Assembly (NCBI GenBank): GCA_000231825.2
Contig: JH720315.1
Location: 455,645 to 519,644 of the forward strand
From: Tetrahymena elliotti 4EA
Taxonomy: Eukaryota > Ciliophora > Oligohymenophorea > Hymenostomatida > Tetrahymenidae
Direction of reading: 5' to 3'
DNA length: 64,000 bases
In this document: one piece after another, positions 23,674 to 37,600 of the stretch
How the letters are laid out: every line of letters begins with the position of its first letter
Position numbering within the stretch: the first letter of the stretch is position 1
The notes under the pieces: generated by a model
What the model was told of the DNA's origin: nothing
Seen by the model: only the letters and a program-made list of their open reading frames with translations
The model's database searches: none
Position numbers and translations under genes: made by a program

Positions 23674-24917
23674 TCAAAAAGTATTTTATAATTTAACTAA
23701 TGTTTTTTATTTTAATACTTTAAATCTAAATCCTTTTGCATCCCTTTGGCCAATACTATAGTTGCTTTTAAAAAATAATAAATTAAATATTGAATGAATG
23801 AATAAAAAATAAAAATGACAATTAATTTTAAATATTAAGTTAACAAATAAGTCAAATCAATTTTTTTATCAGCAGCAAGTGAGTTGCTCATAAAAATTAA
23901 AGTCTTCATTCATTCTAAAATAAATAATTATTACTTGACATCTATAGTCAAATTTAAGAGATTAGGACATTTTGATAACTATGATCCTAATTTTTAAGCA
24001 CCAATTTCACTAATATAATTGTCACTTTTAAAAAATTATAAATGTGTTAAACATTGAAAGAATCAGAGAAAGATAAAAATAATGAGTTAAAATTAAAAAA
24101 TAACAATCAACCAAATAAAAAAATAATCGAAATCAAGCCAAATTAGTCAGTAAGCCATTCATAAATTAAAGTCTTTGTTTATTTCAAAATGCATATTAAT
24201 ATTGAAAGACTGTTTTTACCTAAGATCAAGATTCAAAGTTTAGAGATTAGAGCATTTTGCTAACTCTAATCCTAACTTTTAAGCACCCAGATCTCCAATA
24301 TTATTCTCACTTTTAAAAATTATAAATATGTTAAATATTGAAAGAATGTGAACTAAAAATATGAATAAAATTTGAAAACAGCCAAAATTAAATTAAAAAA
24401 TCGGCCAAAAAAAAATAAAGTAAGTAACCCAATAAATTAATCAGTAAATCATAAATTAAACTCCTCAAAAATAAATAATTAATGTTGAGAAAAAACTTTT
24501 ACCTTAAGTAAAGAGTTAAAGTTTAGAGATTAGAGCATTTTGCTAACTTAGATCCCAATTCTTCTGCATCAATTTCATTAATGTTATTGTCACTTTTTAA
24601 TAATTATAAAAATAAATATTGAATAAAGAAATTTTTTAAAGAAAGAGAAAAACATTAAATTTGGTAGTCACAAATAAAAATGGGGGAGGGGGGTGAGAGC
24701 AGGACTCATTCATTTTTGAATGGAAAGTGAATTTTTTTTTTCTACATTCATTTTTGAATGAAATTTTTTGCTGTTTTTTTTCCATTCAAAAATGAATAAT
24801 TAATATATAAAAACTATGTTTCCCTCAAAATAAAAGTGTTTTCTTTAAAAAGGAATTAAGATATTACCTCAAAGTAATGTCTAAGCTTTGATTAGAAGAT
24901 AAATCAGAGCTGAGTAA
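23674..24917 (-). CDS. Leucine-rich-repeat protein, second array of 90-nt exons
   Basis: Exons: 24868-24917 (50 nt), 24503-24592, 24220-24309 and 23935-24024 (each 90 nt), and terminal exon 23674-23764 ending in TGA. Repeat text: DNNINEIDAEELGSKLAKCS with NLQTLTLYL; ENNIGDLGAQKLGLELAKCS with NLQTLNLDL; DNYISEIGAQKLGSQLSKCP with NLLNLTIDV. Codon splitting, donor and acceptor style and exon size are the same as in the array at 13.2-15.8 kb, so the two are paralogous. The units are closer to each other than to the other array (shared SKLAKCSNLQTL block), indicating recent duplication inside the gene. The last exon has a degenerate repeat (FKVLKQKTLVKL). The start codon upstream of 24917 was not found. 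Confidence 0.7.
24680..24806. repeat. G-rich tract with three copies of an ATTCATTTTTGAAT motif
   Basis: ATGGGGGAGGGGGGTGAGAG at about 24681-24700 is the densest G run in the window. Next to it come TTCATTTTTGAATGG (24710), ATTCATTTTTGAATGAA (24746) and, inverted, CCATTCAAAAATGAAT (24782). It lies in the intron between the first two identified exons of the second LRR array. Confidence 0.7.
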
Positions 24918-26601
24918 CTTTTAATAAAGAAATGTGAAAATATATATTTAAGTCTAAACAATTTAGGGTACTTTAGAGAGACTATTAAAATATTTGATAT
25001 TCTACATTAATATTGATTTATTTTTTTTAATTTTCTTAGAAATTGAATCAAATTGAGTATGAATTTATTCATAATAAATTTCAATAATATAATTAATTTT
25101 TTCTAATAAATCTATGATTACTATTGAAGCAAATACAATTATCTGTTTATTTCTAACAAAATTTAGTATACCGAATGAGAAGTATATTTCGAATTAATAT
25201 TAACAATATTTTTGTGTTAAAAAACTTAATTATTGGTTCAGTTTGCTTGGCCATCTCAATTGTAATTATTTATTTCAATTAAATAAAAATAAAAAAAATT
25301 GATTTTGGCTAAACAAAACATATTAATATTTTGTAAAATAATCAAAAATATTTCTGATATGGCAACAATTTTGTTGAATTTAAAAAAAATAATAAAAATA
25401 TGTTTTAACCTTGATAAATAAAGATAAAAATAATTTATATCATATTAAACTTGAATTTGTTTCATAAAATAAAATAAATAAATAAATTATTTTAACAGAA
25501 ATAAATGGTAAATATTAATTTCTAAAAGCTATCTTTATTTAAGAAAGTAATATGAAGTATCTAGACGGCTAGTAAATAAAAATTATTTATTATCTTTAAA
25601 ATTAAAAAAATCTTTTCAAAAATTGAGTTGTTAAATCTTAATTAAAAATTAATAATTTGAAGAAGACTAAAGATATTAATTATTAAAAAATAATCCGCTT
25701 TACCTTTCCTTCTGAAAGGTGATTTTAAACTCTAAAAATCCATGGCATTAAAATAACATTAATTTTGCACAATAATATGTAATATTCTTTCTAACAAACC
25801 AGCAATAAAAGCCTGATTTTTTTGTTATTGCTTTAAATTTAGTAGAAAAAATTAATTATTTGCTTCTTATATTTTATTTTATTCATTTCTTTATTTTATA
25901 AAAAAAGACTCACTTTAAAAATCGAGTTAAAAAATATCTAAGAATTTGGTTTTATATATTTTTAATTCCAGGCAGATTCTTTTATGGACTATCTATGTAA
26001 TTAGGGTACTCAATAGCTTATTTAAGAATTTTTTTGTTTTTATGAAAATAAAAAATCTGCTGTCTAAAATGCTGCTTCTTATTATTTTGTACATAAATAA
26101 AATATATCACAAAATAATAAAAAACATATTTTAATTCAACATTTATTTTGTATTTCTTTTATAATTTATGTCTTGTCCGAAAATCAACAAATCCAATACA
26201 TTTCTCTAATTTGATCTATCTATCTCTCTTTTTAACTTTCTATCAAGTATTTTCATTTTTTCATTTTATTAAAAGAAATAATAATTATTATTTCTATTTT
26301 TAAAAAAACTATGAGTATTTTTAAAAATTAATCAAAATCAATTAACCTAAAGGGATGATTTTAAAGTTAGTTAAACTAATGCTAATTTTATCAATAAAAT
26401 TTAATTCTATTTCAAGGAATAGTAGGTAATTTTATACATATGAAATAATATATAAAAAATATTTATAAATATTTGTATGATTCATAAAATAAGTAATTAT
26501 TATTTATTTATTTATTTATTTATTATTAGTATATTAATTGAAAATAATTTTCTTCTGAAATTTCACTGCCTGAATTTGATGTTTTTGGATAAGAGAAGCT
26601 T
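24918..26601. other. AT-rich intergenic stretch
   Basis: The 5' exon(s) of the LRR gene should lie in the first part but could not be defined. Also holds CCTTTCCTTCTGAAAGG near 25710 (6-bp stem) and a TTTA microsatellite at 26500-26526. Confidence 0.45.
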
Positions 26602-29600
26602 TCATGCATGGGGCCACCAACCTTTAAACATATCTCTTAGGCAATAATCATCTTTAGATATTTAAATAAGACTATCTATACCCTCTTCAGTTGATTTGAA
26701 GTTTGTCATTTTGATCCTATTCTTAATTTGATTACATAATTGATTAAAATTAGTCTTTTTTTATCCTTCTAGTTCATTGGTGAAACAATCCCAAAAACCA
26801 ATAATGTCATCTAGATGTTTGGAGAAGCATATACAAATGTCTATCATGGCTTTTCTAAAAAGTCCATAAGATTTGAAAGATCCAAGAGCGAATTCCATAT
26901 TTTTAGTGAGTCTAAAAGGAATGGTTTCTGGTACATTGAGTTATTTACCTGTACCAAAGATAAGAGCATAATCAATATGAACTATTTCACCATTACCTTT
27001 TTTAATTAATATATTATCAGTATGTCTATCTCCAAGACCTATTAGATAACCAAGTATGCACCAAGATGCATAGGTTTTTAAATAATTTTCTTTAGCTGTA
27101 TACCATAATTATGAATCAAGAAATCTCTAATTGAAGAAGTCTTAAAAGACAGAAGGAAGATTCTTCTATTTATTCCATTCTTCTCTACTTAATTTATCTG
27201 ATTCCAATTTTAGTTAGTGATAGGAACTCTTTTATTTCTTTTCTTGCCAAAGCTACTCTAAAATACTTTTCATAGTCAAAGTATCATCAACCCATTCAAC
27301 AATGCAACTAAATTTAAAAAAAACATACAATTAATAATTTATGTTAATATTCTAAGAAAAAGATAAATAATAGAGTTTACCTCTGACTGTTTAATCTTAT
27401 AATAGTGTAGGAAGGCATTTCATAAATACCAAGTTTTTCTTTGTAAAGAATAAGATTCAAGAATGATATTAACTCACTTGTTCTCTACTCATATACATTT
27501 TCTTATTGTGTTTGTGATTTGATTAAAAATTTCTTTTTAGTACCATCTGAACATTAAACAGTAAATAGCTTAGGTTTTTGCTTAGAACTCATAATTCTTA
27601 CAACATCATCGAATTTTTCCATATAAACTGGATTTTTGTGGTAAGGATTATAATTTGAATCTACTGTTTTGCTAGTTGGCATCTCAGGGAAAAGATATTC
27701 TTTTTTAGGAAGAATTAGTTTAAGATTAGGGAGAGATTTCAACAAAAACTGTTCTATTTTCATGGTTGAACTAGAGGACTATTTATTAATGAAAATAAAC
27801 AGAATAAAAGACAATCTAAAGATAAATTAAATATTTTATACCTCAGGTACTTTAATTGCAAAGTTTAATAAGTTGTAATAAAAATTAGAAACATTTTATA
27901 TTTATTCATAGCTGCTCTTATTTAGCTCTTATATTCTTTTTAAGATAGCTTATGCTCTTAATTCTGTATATTCATCCTTTGTAATAGAGCTCTACTAATT
28001 ACCACTTATTAATTGATACATATATTTTAAAGGTAGTAACCACCAAACACATTAACTTGGATATTCTGCACCTAAAGTTCATATTGTCAAAAAAATGTTA
28101 TTATCTGATTAAGTTAAATGATATTTTTCAATTTTTTTAATTAATTTATTACCAACTTTAGCAAGAAGCTCAATAATTAAGTTAGCACATTATTAATGAG
28201 GTGTTGTGATATGTGATGTTAATTGATTTACTACACTTGTTAATTTGAAAACTTCTATATTGTTGCATGTTTCAGATATTGACAAAAAGTTCTTTATTTT
28301 AAATGATGGTTAAAATAAGTATCTTAAATGATAGGATAGAAAAAAATAAATTACTTTATCAAATTTTTGCTTTACAAGTTATGATTTTTTAGATTAAAGA
28401 TTTTATAAATCCTAGAATAGTTCTACTAATAAACGTATTGCTCTTGGTAGAGATTAATGAATGTATTAATGTCCATTTTTAGCTGCTAAAAGATAGAGTT
28501 GAATGGTTTTTACTTTTTAGTCTATTTCTTTTTCATTTGGGTTATCAGATATTAGCTCATTCTCATCAATAAACTTTGCATATTTAAAGCAAAGCTTTTC
28601 ACTATCAGAATATGACTAGACTAGCTTCAAAAATTCAGAGTGAATTAAAGATTCTGAAAAAATCTAAAAATTATGCTGGTATTTATAGGTAATCTTCTTT
28701 ATTTTAAAATCTATTCCATCAAATTTTTATAATTTGTGGATGGCTTTTTTTATATTTCCCAATTTCTTTTCTATTTTAGCTTAAAGTGTATAAATATCTT
28801 AAGAAGAAAAGGAGTCTTTCTTTTCCTTCCAAACCTTTTTAGCTCTCTTCAAAATGGTTAAAGCATCAGAAAATTTTTCTAATTCATTATTTTTTAGATA
28901 AAATATTATTCAAAAGTTGATTTTTGTAATTTTTAAAATAACCCCAAATTAAAAATATCTTTCAAATGAATATCTTAATATTAGATTGAAATTTTTATAA
29001 AATTTTAAATGGATTTACCTTTTTTGTAGTAATATCTTGAAAGTCTAAACAGAGAATTGATGTAAATTTTTCTATATTCTTTGCATTGATGATATAATAC
29101 ACAGATTAAGTAATTATAAACTATTCTTAAATAGCACTCTTGATCGTAACTGAGTTGTAATTTAGAAGTTTAATTGAGAGCTTAAATTAAGTTGATGACA
29201 GAATATTAAGAAATTATTTAGTTATAAGTAATACGATTTCCAATATTTTAAGATGGATCATTCATTTAGAATCCTTAAGAATTTATTTTAGATGTTAGTT
29301 TAAGCAAATAATCTGGTTGAGACTCATCAAATGAGAAGGAAGTCTAATCGAAAATAATATCTCCATTCTTAGCTTATCTGGAATAATCTTTTTGGAATTT
29401 CTATATTTTAAGCATTGTTTCGACATTCAAAAGAACTTAAATTTTAACTAAAACTGAGAATTTACTGTCAAAGCAGCTTTTAGCATTAACTAATTGCAAA
29501 CTAAAAGCATATTTCAACTTCTAAATTGCAGATTTCAATTATTAAAACATATTATCAAAGCTATTGTTTTTTTCGTAGTTCAAAATCTTCTAAAATCCCC

Positions 29601-32600
29601 AACAAATACTTCTCAAGTATTTCTAGAAAGCAAAATCTTAGTTTTAAGAAGCAAAATCAGGTATACTTTTCGAAAGTAAATTAATTAGTTTTTGTTAAGA
29701 CTCTTCATCTCTGAAATTTCTATCAACTACATCTTCGTAGATTTCTAGACACAATCCATCACTTTTCTACTTCAAATTAATGTCTTGGTACTTCTTTATT
29801 TCAGTTTCATCTATTTTAAAGTATTAAAAAATATTAAATGCTATTTTTTGTTTTTTAAGAATTACCTAATTGTAATTTTCTCATCATATCAACCACATCA
29901 ATATTTTTATAATCTTCATTAACTTCTTTATAGATATTGTATAATTAATAGATATAGTGAGTTCTTAGTTTTTTAATATTCATTATCTCCTAAGGATCAT
30001 TGATACTTAATAGTTAAATTTCTTACTATTCTAATTCTTACTCTAATAATTAAATTGCCCCTTTATGCTCACTCATTTCAACTAAAGTTTTGCAATAAAC
30101 CTATTTAGAAATTCCCCTCTAAGTTTATTTTAAGTAAAATTATAAGTAAAAATTCCTTTAAAGTTAAAATATCTTTCAAAAAAATGCTTATTTTGTTTCA
30201 TTTTTTTCAAAAAAACATTTTAATTGAATAATTACCTTAATGAAAGCAAAGTTTCTAATAAATCTATTTTTAGGAGTCTCTGAGTGCATGATGCTTTGTG
30301 GCCTAAAAGGATCATAGTTTTGTTGTTTTTCTTCTTTAATTTCTTTTTTAAACCAAGTATCTAAGTTAATTAATGTTTTAGTAATAATGAGCTTGTGATT
30401 ATGATGACCTTCTTCTAAAATTTTGTTGATAACTGGTATTATTTCTAAATGACTATTTTCTGTAGTGCTAATATATTTGAAAATTATATATGGTGTTAAA
30501 AATTCTCCTAAATCGCTGTTTGCCATTAATTCCATACACCCTTCAATAATTTTAATTGTTTCATCTTATTTTTTCATTTTCATAATTAATTCTGCTAACC
30601 ACTACATAAGCTTAAATTATTGTTTTTGAGGATTCATCATGCTTAAGTCTAAATTATTAGCATTTCCATTATCATTTATTCCTCTAGAACTGAAAGATGC
30701 ATTTAACATATTAGATCTCTCATCAATTTCATCAAAAGACTTACTTACTTCGTTTGCACTCAAAAAACTATTTTAGATTCTCTCATTTAATTTTTTTCTT
30801 TTACCCTTTTTTGAATAAACAAAATTAAATAAGGTCATAATTTTAATTATTTTACTGTGAATTTATTTTCTACATACTCCTTGCAAATACAAAGTGAAAC
30901 TAAAGGAATATCTGTGTTAAAGATATTGACATTTAAAAATGATTTAATTTTTTCTTTCAGATCTGCTGGAGTAAGATCAATTGGAAGGATATCTTAATAA
31001 TTTTCTTAATAATCATGTTGCTATACAGGTCCAATTAAGCCAAGACAATCAACTAAAAGTTCTTGCTTTATTTTGACAAGAGTATTCATTGAGTGATTAT
31101 TTTTAGCTAGAATTTTTTTATTATCAGAAAGTCTTGGTAAATTAAGTAGTTACTAGTAAATAGCATTTTTCTTTTCTCTGATCTTTATCAGGTATTGTTG
31201 TTAGAATTTATCTTTTTCTCTCTTTATCTGCTAATCATTTAAATTCTTACTTTTAAGTTCTTCTAAAAAACTTTTTGAAAATTTAAATGTGACTGTGTCC
31301 TAAGGTTCTTTTAGCAACAAATTTTTTAAATAAGATAAAATTAGAATAACTTATTCATCTATGAGTGGTTATTCTTGTATTAATTTTAGTTCCTTCTCTA
31401 AATAATTGTATTTGCTTTCGGTATCTTTTTGCTAAAGATATGTGAAGTATTTCTAAAACTTTTCCTAAATTTTATGAAAGTAAAAGAATGTTTTAATTAA
31501 ATAAATTAAATATTAGTTACATCTAAGGTAGAATAGTTATAATTTAAAAACCAATATTATTTCATTTAGTTATTTGCCTCAAAATCAGAACTCTTAGAAG
31601 AATTATTGCTTCTAGATGAATTTTGGATACTAATTTTCTTTTTTGATGATGAAGACGAAGAGTCACTTGATCCATTCTAATTTATTTTTTTTATTAGTTT
31701 TATGATGATTTTAGTAGCAATTTATTGAGAGTATTTGAATGAATCATCTTCTCTATTTCTATAAACATGCAAAAAAGCCAGTAGAAGTTGCAAGAATTTC
31801 TCATGCTCTTAATTCAAAATGCTTCTCTCACTAAAAAGATGTTCAAAGCAGAAAATAAGAAATACTAAGGCAACATAAGAAATGCTACCATCATGCACAA
31901 ACAATATAAATCTAACGATTCTCCAACAAGCTGCTTTGATTAGATATTTATTAGTAGCAGATTAATTAAACTAAGATGAAAAGGTTTACAAAAAAGGAGT
32001 TAAAAATCTTATCAAAGCTATGGCATTTCTTAAAGCACATATTTTATGTTAGCTAGTTTGCAGTGCTCTACAATAGTTTTCTAAATTAGCAGATATTCTA
32101 AAAATAGTATCATCCATCACATTAGGAAGAGACGATTCAACAGGTGTTATGAATTTCTTATAATAATCTAAAAATATATCCTTTTTCTTGAATTCAAAAA
32201 TGCAATTTCCAGCATATTTTGTTAATATTTATTTATCTTGCAAGTAATTAAAAAGTAACTTCTTTGTACCACTCATAGCCAATCTGTAAAGTACAATCCT
32301 ATCCCTTTTTAAATCTTCATAGCTAAATAACGTTTAATCCAATTCATAATCTCTTTCATTCTAAGTAAAAAAAATATTAGATTCACAAAAATAATTAATA
32401 AAAAAATTCTAAATTAAATAAACTATTTTTCATACTCCAAAAATTAAAAATTATTTTTATTTTCTAGAAAATTTTTATATTTTTAAAGTAATAAATTAAA
32501 CTGGAAAATATTTTTTTAGTTTTAAAATACTTCAAAATTTTTATTAATTTTTAATGTTTAAATATTTTATTTTTAATTCAATTTTGAGCTTTAATTTAAT

Positions 32601-33805
32601 GTTTGATTTCTTTTAAATTGATAAAGTGTTTAATATAAATTGATTCAAAAAATGTTTCTATTGTTAGAAATTACTTTGCATATTTTTTGAAGATAAGCGA
32701 GGACATATTAGGCTTTATCTTAGTTTTTGCGATATATTTTTTCCATGAAGAACTTCAAAGATCTGTAGAATTCTCTGAGATTTGTAATGTAGATTTTTTA
32801 GTTGAAAATATTCTGGGAAGCATTAGAATTTTGTGAGAGACTACCACCAGAATCTTGAGTGTTTACATTTTATGCATTGCTAAGAGATGCTTGAGATTAT
32901 TAAAGAGCATATATTTCTTCTAATTTTCCTAAAATGCTATTCATTTAAATAGATGGATCTTATTTAAAATCTATCAGCTAGTGCAACACTAGAGGAATTA
33001 TATATCTGCTAAAGAAAATTCTCGTTTTAATTTATGGTGTTAACTCTTCTTGCTCTTCTTCATCATCATAAAATTACTGCTCTTAATCATCTACATTTTC
33101 TAATTCTTGATAATTTTAGCAGTGTTATTTCATGTATTAGTTTTCGTAATCGAACTTATCGCCTAAATCAATTTTTATATCTTCGAATATTTTATTTGGT
33201 TATGATAATCCACTAGCAGATGCTAAAATCATGTTAACCATAACATTTTCTTGTTATTTGTAGTCTTAAAAGAGCTAAGCGAGATATTTACTAGGAAGAA
33301 GATTCAATAAATCGAATAGACTTATTTATAATCTATTGCTTATCATTGTTAAATAATCAATCTTTTATTAAAGAAAACCTAATTTATTTTTATCTCCACT
33401 TCCTTTTATCACATCTAGTAATTTTTAATACTTGAAATCTAGGTCTACATCAACAGGTTCTTCTGTTATTCTTTCAACCTTCTCTTTTATATTTGATGAA
33501 TTTAGCAAATTATTTGAATAAATCATGCTCTAATTTGAATTAGAACTCTTGCTAGATTTGCCGCTGTTAAAATCCTACTTCTAATTATACATTTAAGCAG
33601 TTTGATCCATCAAATTATTATTAGAATTAGATTTTATTAAGCTTTTACCCTATTGAAATTATCCTATTTCAGTGCTTATAACACTTTCTTATTTCAGTCT
33701 ACTCTTTTGATTTGACTATTCTTAAAAATTCAGCTTGCTATTTTACTCAATTATTTATGAAGCTTAATTTGTTTCCTTGTTTATTAATCTCTTAATTATG
33801 TCCAT
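26602..33805 (-). CDS. ATR1: ATR-like PIKK protein kinase (DNA-damage checkpoint)
   Basis: Start ATG 33805 (MDIIKRLINKETNQASQIIE); TGA at 26602-26604. Roughly ten short introns; about 2,000 residues. The N-terminal third is Ser/Asn-rich and disordered, then alpha-solenoid-like. Kinase domain near the end: VVRIMSSKQKPKLFTVQCSD with the ATP-site Lys region KKKFLIKSQ, then IVEWVDDTLTMKSIL, FFNQRFLDSQLWYTAKENYL, the catalytic loop GLGDRHTDNIL, the metal-binding HIDYALIFGTGK and VPETIPFRLTKNMEF. The C-terminus EEGIDSLIQISKDDYCLRDM FKGWWPHA is a FATC domain. The SxQKPK..SDG block, EWVxxT and the tail match ATR/Mec1 better than ATM, TOR or SMG1. Variations: DRHTDN where DRHGEN is usual, and HIDYA where HVDF is usual. 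Role by homology: signalling of single-stranded DNA and stalled forks, and in Tetrahymena the meiotic response to breaks. The symbol is tentative. Confidence 0.78.
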
Positions 33806-34615
33806 ACTTCAACTAAATCAAATAAATAAATAATTAATTAATTAGTTTTTTTTACAAATCTTTTTGTATTGTTTTAAAGTAAAATCAAACTCTTTGTAAA
33901 TATTAATTTGCTACCAGTATAAGAAAACAATAGATTACTTCCTTGGTATTAATATATTATTTTCTTTGTATTTTATTATTGAATGGCTTTCTTTCTATTA
34001 AATTAACATTGTATTGTCTCTTTTAATGTTTTAATTCAACATTAAAAAGCGCGGAATAAAAGCATAAGCTAGCATCTTATCAGATTTACTAATCACTCAT
34101 AAAAAAATAAGAAATTTTTTATTTTTAGAATCTATATTAATATTTGAAATTATTTATTTTTCAGCCAAAATTCAAAATTACTCTTACTATTCGTTAATTT
34201 CATTTATTTGTAGATTTGTAAGAATCATCATAAATTATATACATTTAGCTTCAATAATCATAGCTCCTCATATTATAAGAAATATCAAAAGTAAATAAAA
34301 AATTTTAACTGCATTTTATAAATTCTATTGAAAATTATATTTCATACAATATTTGAAAATAATATTTAAGAATATTTAATTATCTTTTTAAAAAAAGGTT
34401 CTCATATTTTTAAAATAATTAAATTCTATTAAAATCAAACACTAACTTATTTCTATTTTAAATTCTCAATCATGTTAAAAAGGATAAAAAAATATTTTAA
34501 ATATTTGAAAAGTTTTGAATAAAAACATAGAAAATAATTTTGATACAATTTTAAATTATTTGATAAAGTTTTTTCAATATTACTCACTTAATATGCATAC
34601 AATTAAAAGTAAACT
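33806..34615. other. Intergenic between ATR-like gene and the giant surface-protein gene
   Basis: AT-rich; contains the ATR upstream region and the 3' end of the next gene. No discrete motif supported. Confidence 0.5.
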
Positions 34616-37600
34616 TCATTGATCAGATTATTTGATTTTTTCTTTAACTTTTCCTAATTTTTCTTTTAATTTTGAGTTAAGATTCTTTTTATATCTATAA
34701 TACTTTCTAAGCAATCTCAAATTATTTAGAGTTATAAACTAAAACTTAGATTATGAATTGATTTTATTTGAAGAGCCAAACATATTTCTTAATTTTTTCC
34801 AATTCTCTAAGCCTCTAAAATATTTCTGCAAAATTATGTGCAAGTAAAGTATTTTTATTAAAAACCTACATATTTTTGAATTTTTTTGCCATTTGTTTAA
34901 AATATTTAATAAATTAACCTTATAGTTTATGTTAATTTCAATAAGTATGTAGTAAAAAATAGTCAATATCAAGCAAGCGTAGAATATGTTTGCAAGTATT
35001 TTAAAAAAATTATCACTAAGTTAAGATTAAAGTAAATTTAAGCTAAAGCACAAAGCTATTTTATATTAGATTTTAAAGTCTATTTCATTTAATTTATTCT
35101 TTTTATAAGGTTTACCTTTATTTTTTAATAAAAAGAATTTATTACCTTAGTTCTAAATATGGTAAATTGTATTTAAATATTGTTCAAAAATTTTTGTTTT
35201 TAAAAAAATTTAAATTATCATGATATATTAAGTTAAAAATCCTAAAAATTAATTGTAGTTTGTATTTTTAGAATTATTATGGTAGGGTTTTGAGTTTTAG
35301 TTTAAAAAAGAAAATTTACATGAGAAGACTAGAAGGCAATAAGCCAGAGATAGTATAATAGAAAATGCGATTTAAATACTCTATAGTTAGTATGAAGAAA
35401 ATAATATCATATATTATATCTACTTAAATGCTAACTTAATAAAATCCCAGAAAAAGAATTTATACGAATATTCTCTTGTGAAAAATCCATAAAGCAATTT
35501 AAAATTATACTATTACAAGTAATATCTATTTTACTACATTTTTAATATCATAAAAAGCTAAGGTAGTCCCAAAAAAATCAAAAAAAGAGGCAAAAATAAA
35601 TTAAGAGATAAGCTTTGATAATTGCTATCACAATAAATTGATAAATACTCTGTTACGAATGTAGCTCCACCAAAATTCTAACAAATATTCTAATGGATAA
35701 TGATAAATTTATTATTTTATGCAAATTTAATGAATAAAATTAAATTGTTAAAGTAAAAATAATAAAAATAAGAAAACATACCAATTTATATAGCTTTGTT
35801 AAGATGACATTTGATGTGTAATAAATAAAAATTTCAGCAGCAATCAGAATTTTTATCAACATCTTTTTCTCATTAAAAAAGAGTTTCTTGATAAAAAAAT
35901 ATAATATGATAACTAGGAAAGCAAACAGCCAAATAAATATTAGTATAACTATCCCCTAAACTAAAATAGAATTGCTATCAAAAGTGCATTCTAAAATTCT
36001 CAATTATGAATTGAAAAGATTTCCAAAATCTAGAAAGAGGTTAGAAAAGAAAAGAGAAACATTATTATCATAACTTAAAATTATTCCAACTATGTATATT
36101 TCTGTTAAAAAAAACTTCAAAACAGGGAATGTTTGAGTGTATTGTATGTTATGTTTAAATATTATTTTGAAAATTTTATTAGCTAGCCTATTTTAATGAT
36201 ATTAATATTAGCTTTAAGCCATATAAATTATTATCAAAATAGAGGCCAAGAAAAACAAAATGGGATAAATTATTTCAAAAGCTGAGAGTTCTGAACACCT
36301 TTTTTTAATTAAAAAAATTTCCTATATAGTTAATCCACTAATTTTTATTTTACTTTTAGCATTTCCTATCCAAGTTCTAAACATATTATTATCCCCAAAA
36401 TTCACCTTTTCTGTCACAATCTTCACACAAAGCTCCAACGTGTCCTTTTTTATTATTATTTATAAAATCTTGAACACTTCTTAAATTATAAATAAATATT
36501 TACCTTCTTTGCAGTAATAAACCATCTCTGATACTTTAGTTCTCTTTTGTAATATTTAATTTTAACTTTAGCTAAGATTATAATCACCAATACAGTTAGA
36601 ACAATAGTAAAGGTCAGAAGAATTTTGATTAAGTTTCCAATATTTTTCAGTCAAATAAATTCTATTTCCAACACAAGTAACATCTTTATTTGGACACTAA
36701 AAACAAGAATCAGTTAAGACAAAGCTGTAAGAATCTTTGCATTCAAAGCAATAATCATAATTTTCATAAATTTTTTTAGCTATTTTACCAATAGGGCATA
36801 ATTTGGTATACTTAATATTTATTATTAATTTGTATGATAAGTTGTAGTCAATAACACTCTAATTTGAGCCATAAATTGGTATTTTTATTTCATTACTTGT
36901 TATTTATATTTAAATTTGACTATCCATCAATCCATAAACTAATAACTATTCAGTCACATTGTAAATTCCTTGGTTACTAATCAGTTTTTTAGTGCTTATT
37001 AAGCCACTTCCACTTAGTATACTAACTTATAAATTAAAGTCACTTTCTACTATCTACTCAATATTTTTATTTGATAAAATCAAAATAATCTCATCCTTTT
37101 AATAATTAAAATAAATTCATTAACTAATATTTAGAAAATAATACTTTAAATTTGATAACAGTTTAATTAAAAATTAACAAAAACCCTCTTGTTAATAATT
37201 TTAAGTAAAATTTTATAAAGCTTATCTAAATCAAACTAAAAATTTTATTAAATCACAAATTCCTTAATAAAAGCTTAAAACAATTATTTACTTTTAATTA
37301 ACCTCCTTCATGGTTTAGTATGTCTATTTGAGAAAAGCCATTGTCAGGAGAAAATATATTTTAATTGATATAGATATCAAAAGCAGTTGGGGATTATTTG
37401 ATTATTTACCCATACTTTTTAGCAGTATTATTTTTGTATGTATTATTAGAATATTTATTAATACTTTATCCTGTATTTGAAGATATAGCTCCTCCGTAAA
37501 GGGCATTATTTTAATCAAATAGGCTATTTTAAATTTACAAAACATTTTTGAGAATTTATGATAAATCATTATTTATATAGATGGCACCACCTTCTATCTT

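Noticed and set aside
25946..26134. 62-aa plus-strand frame
   Set aside because: Low-complexity Ile/Lys/Asn composition, no start context, no homology; intergenic.
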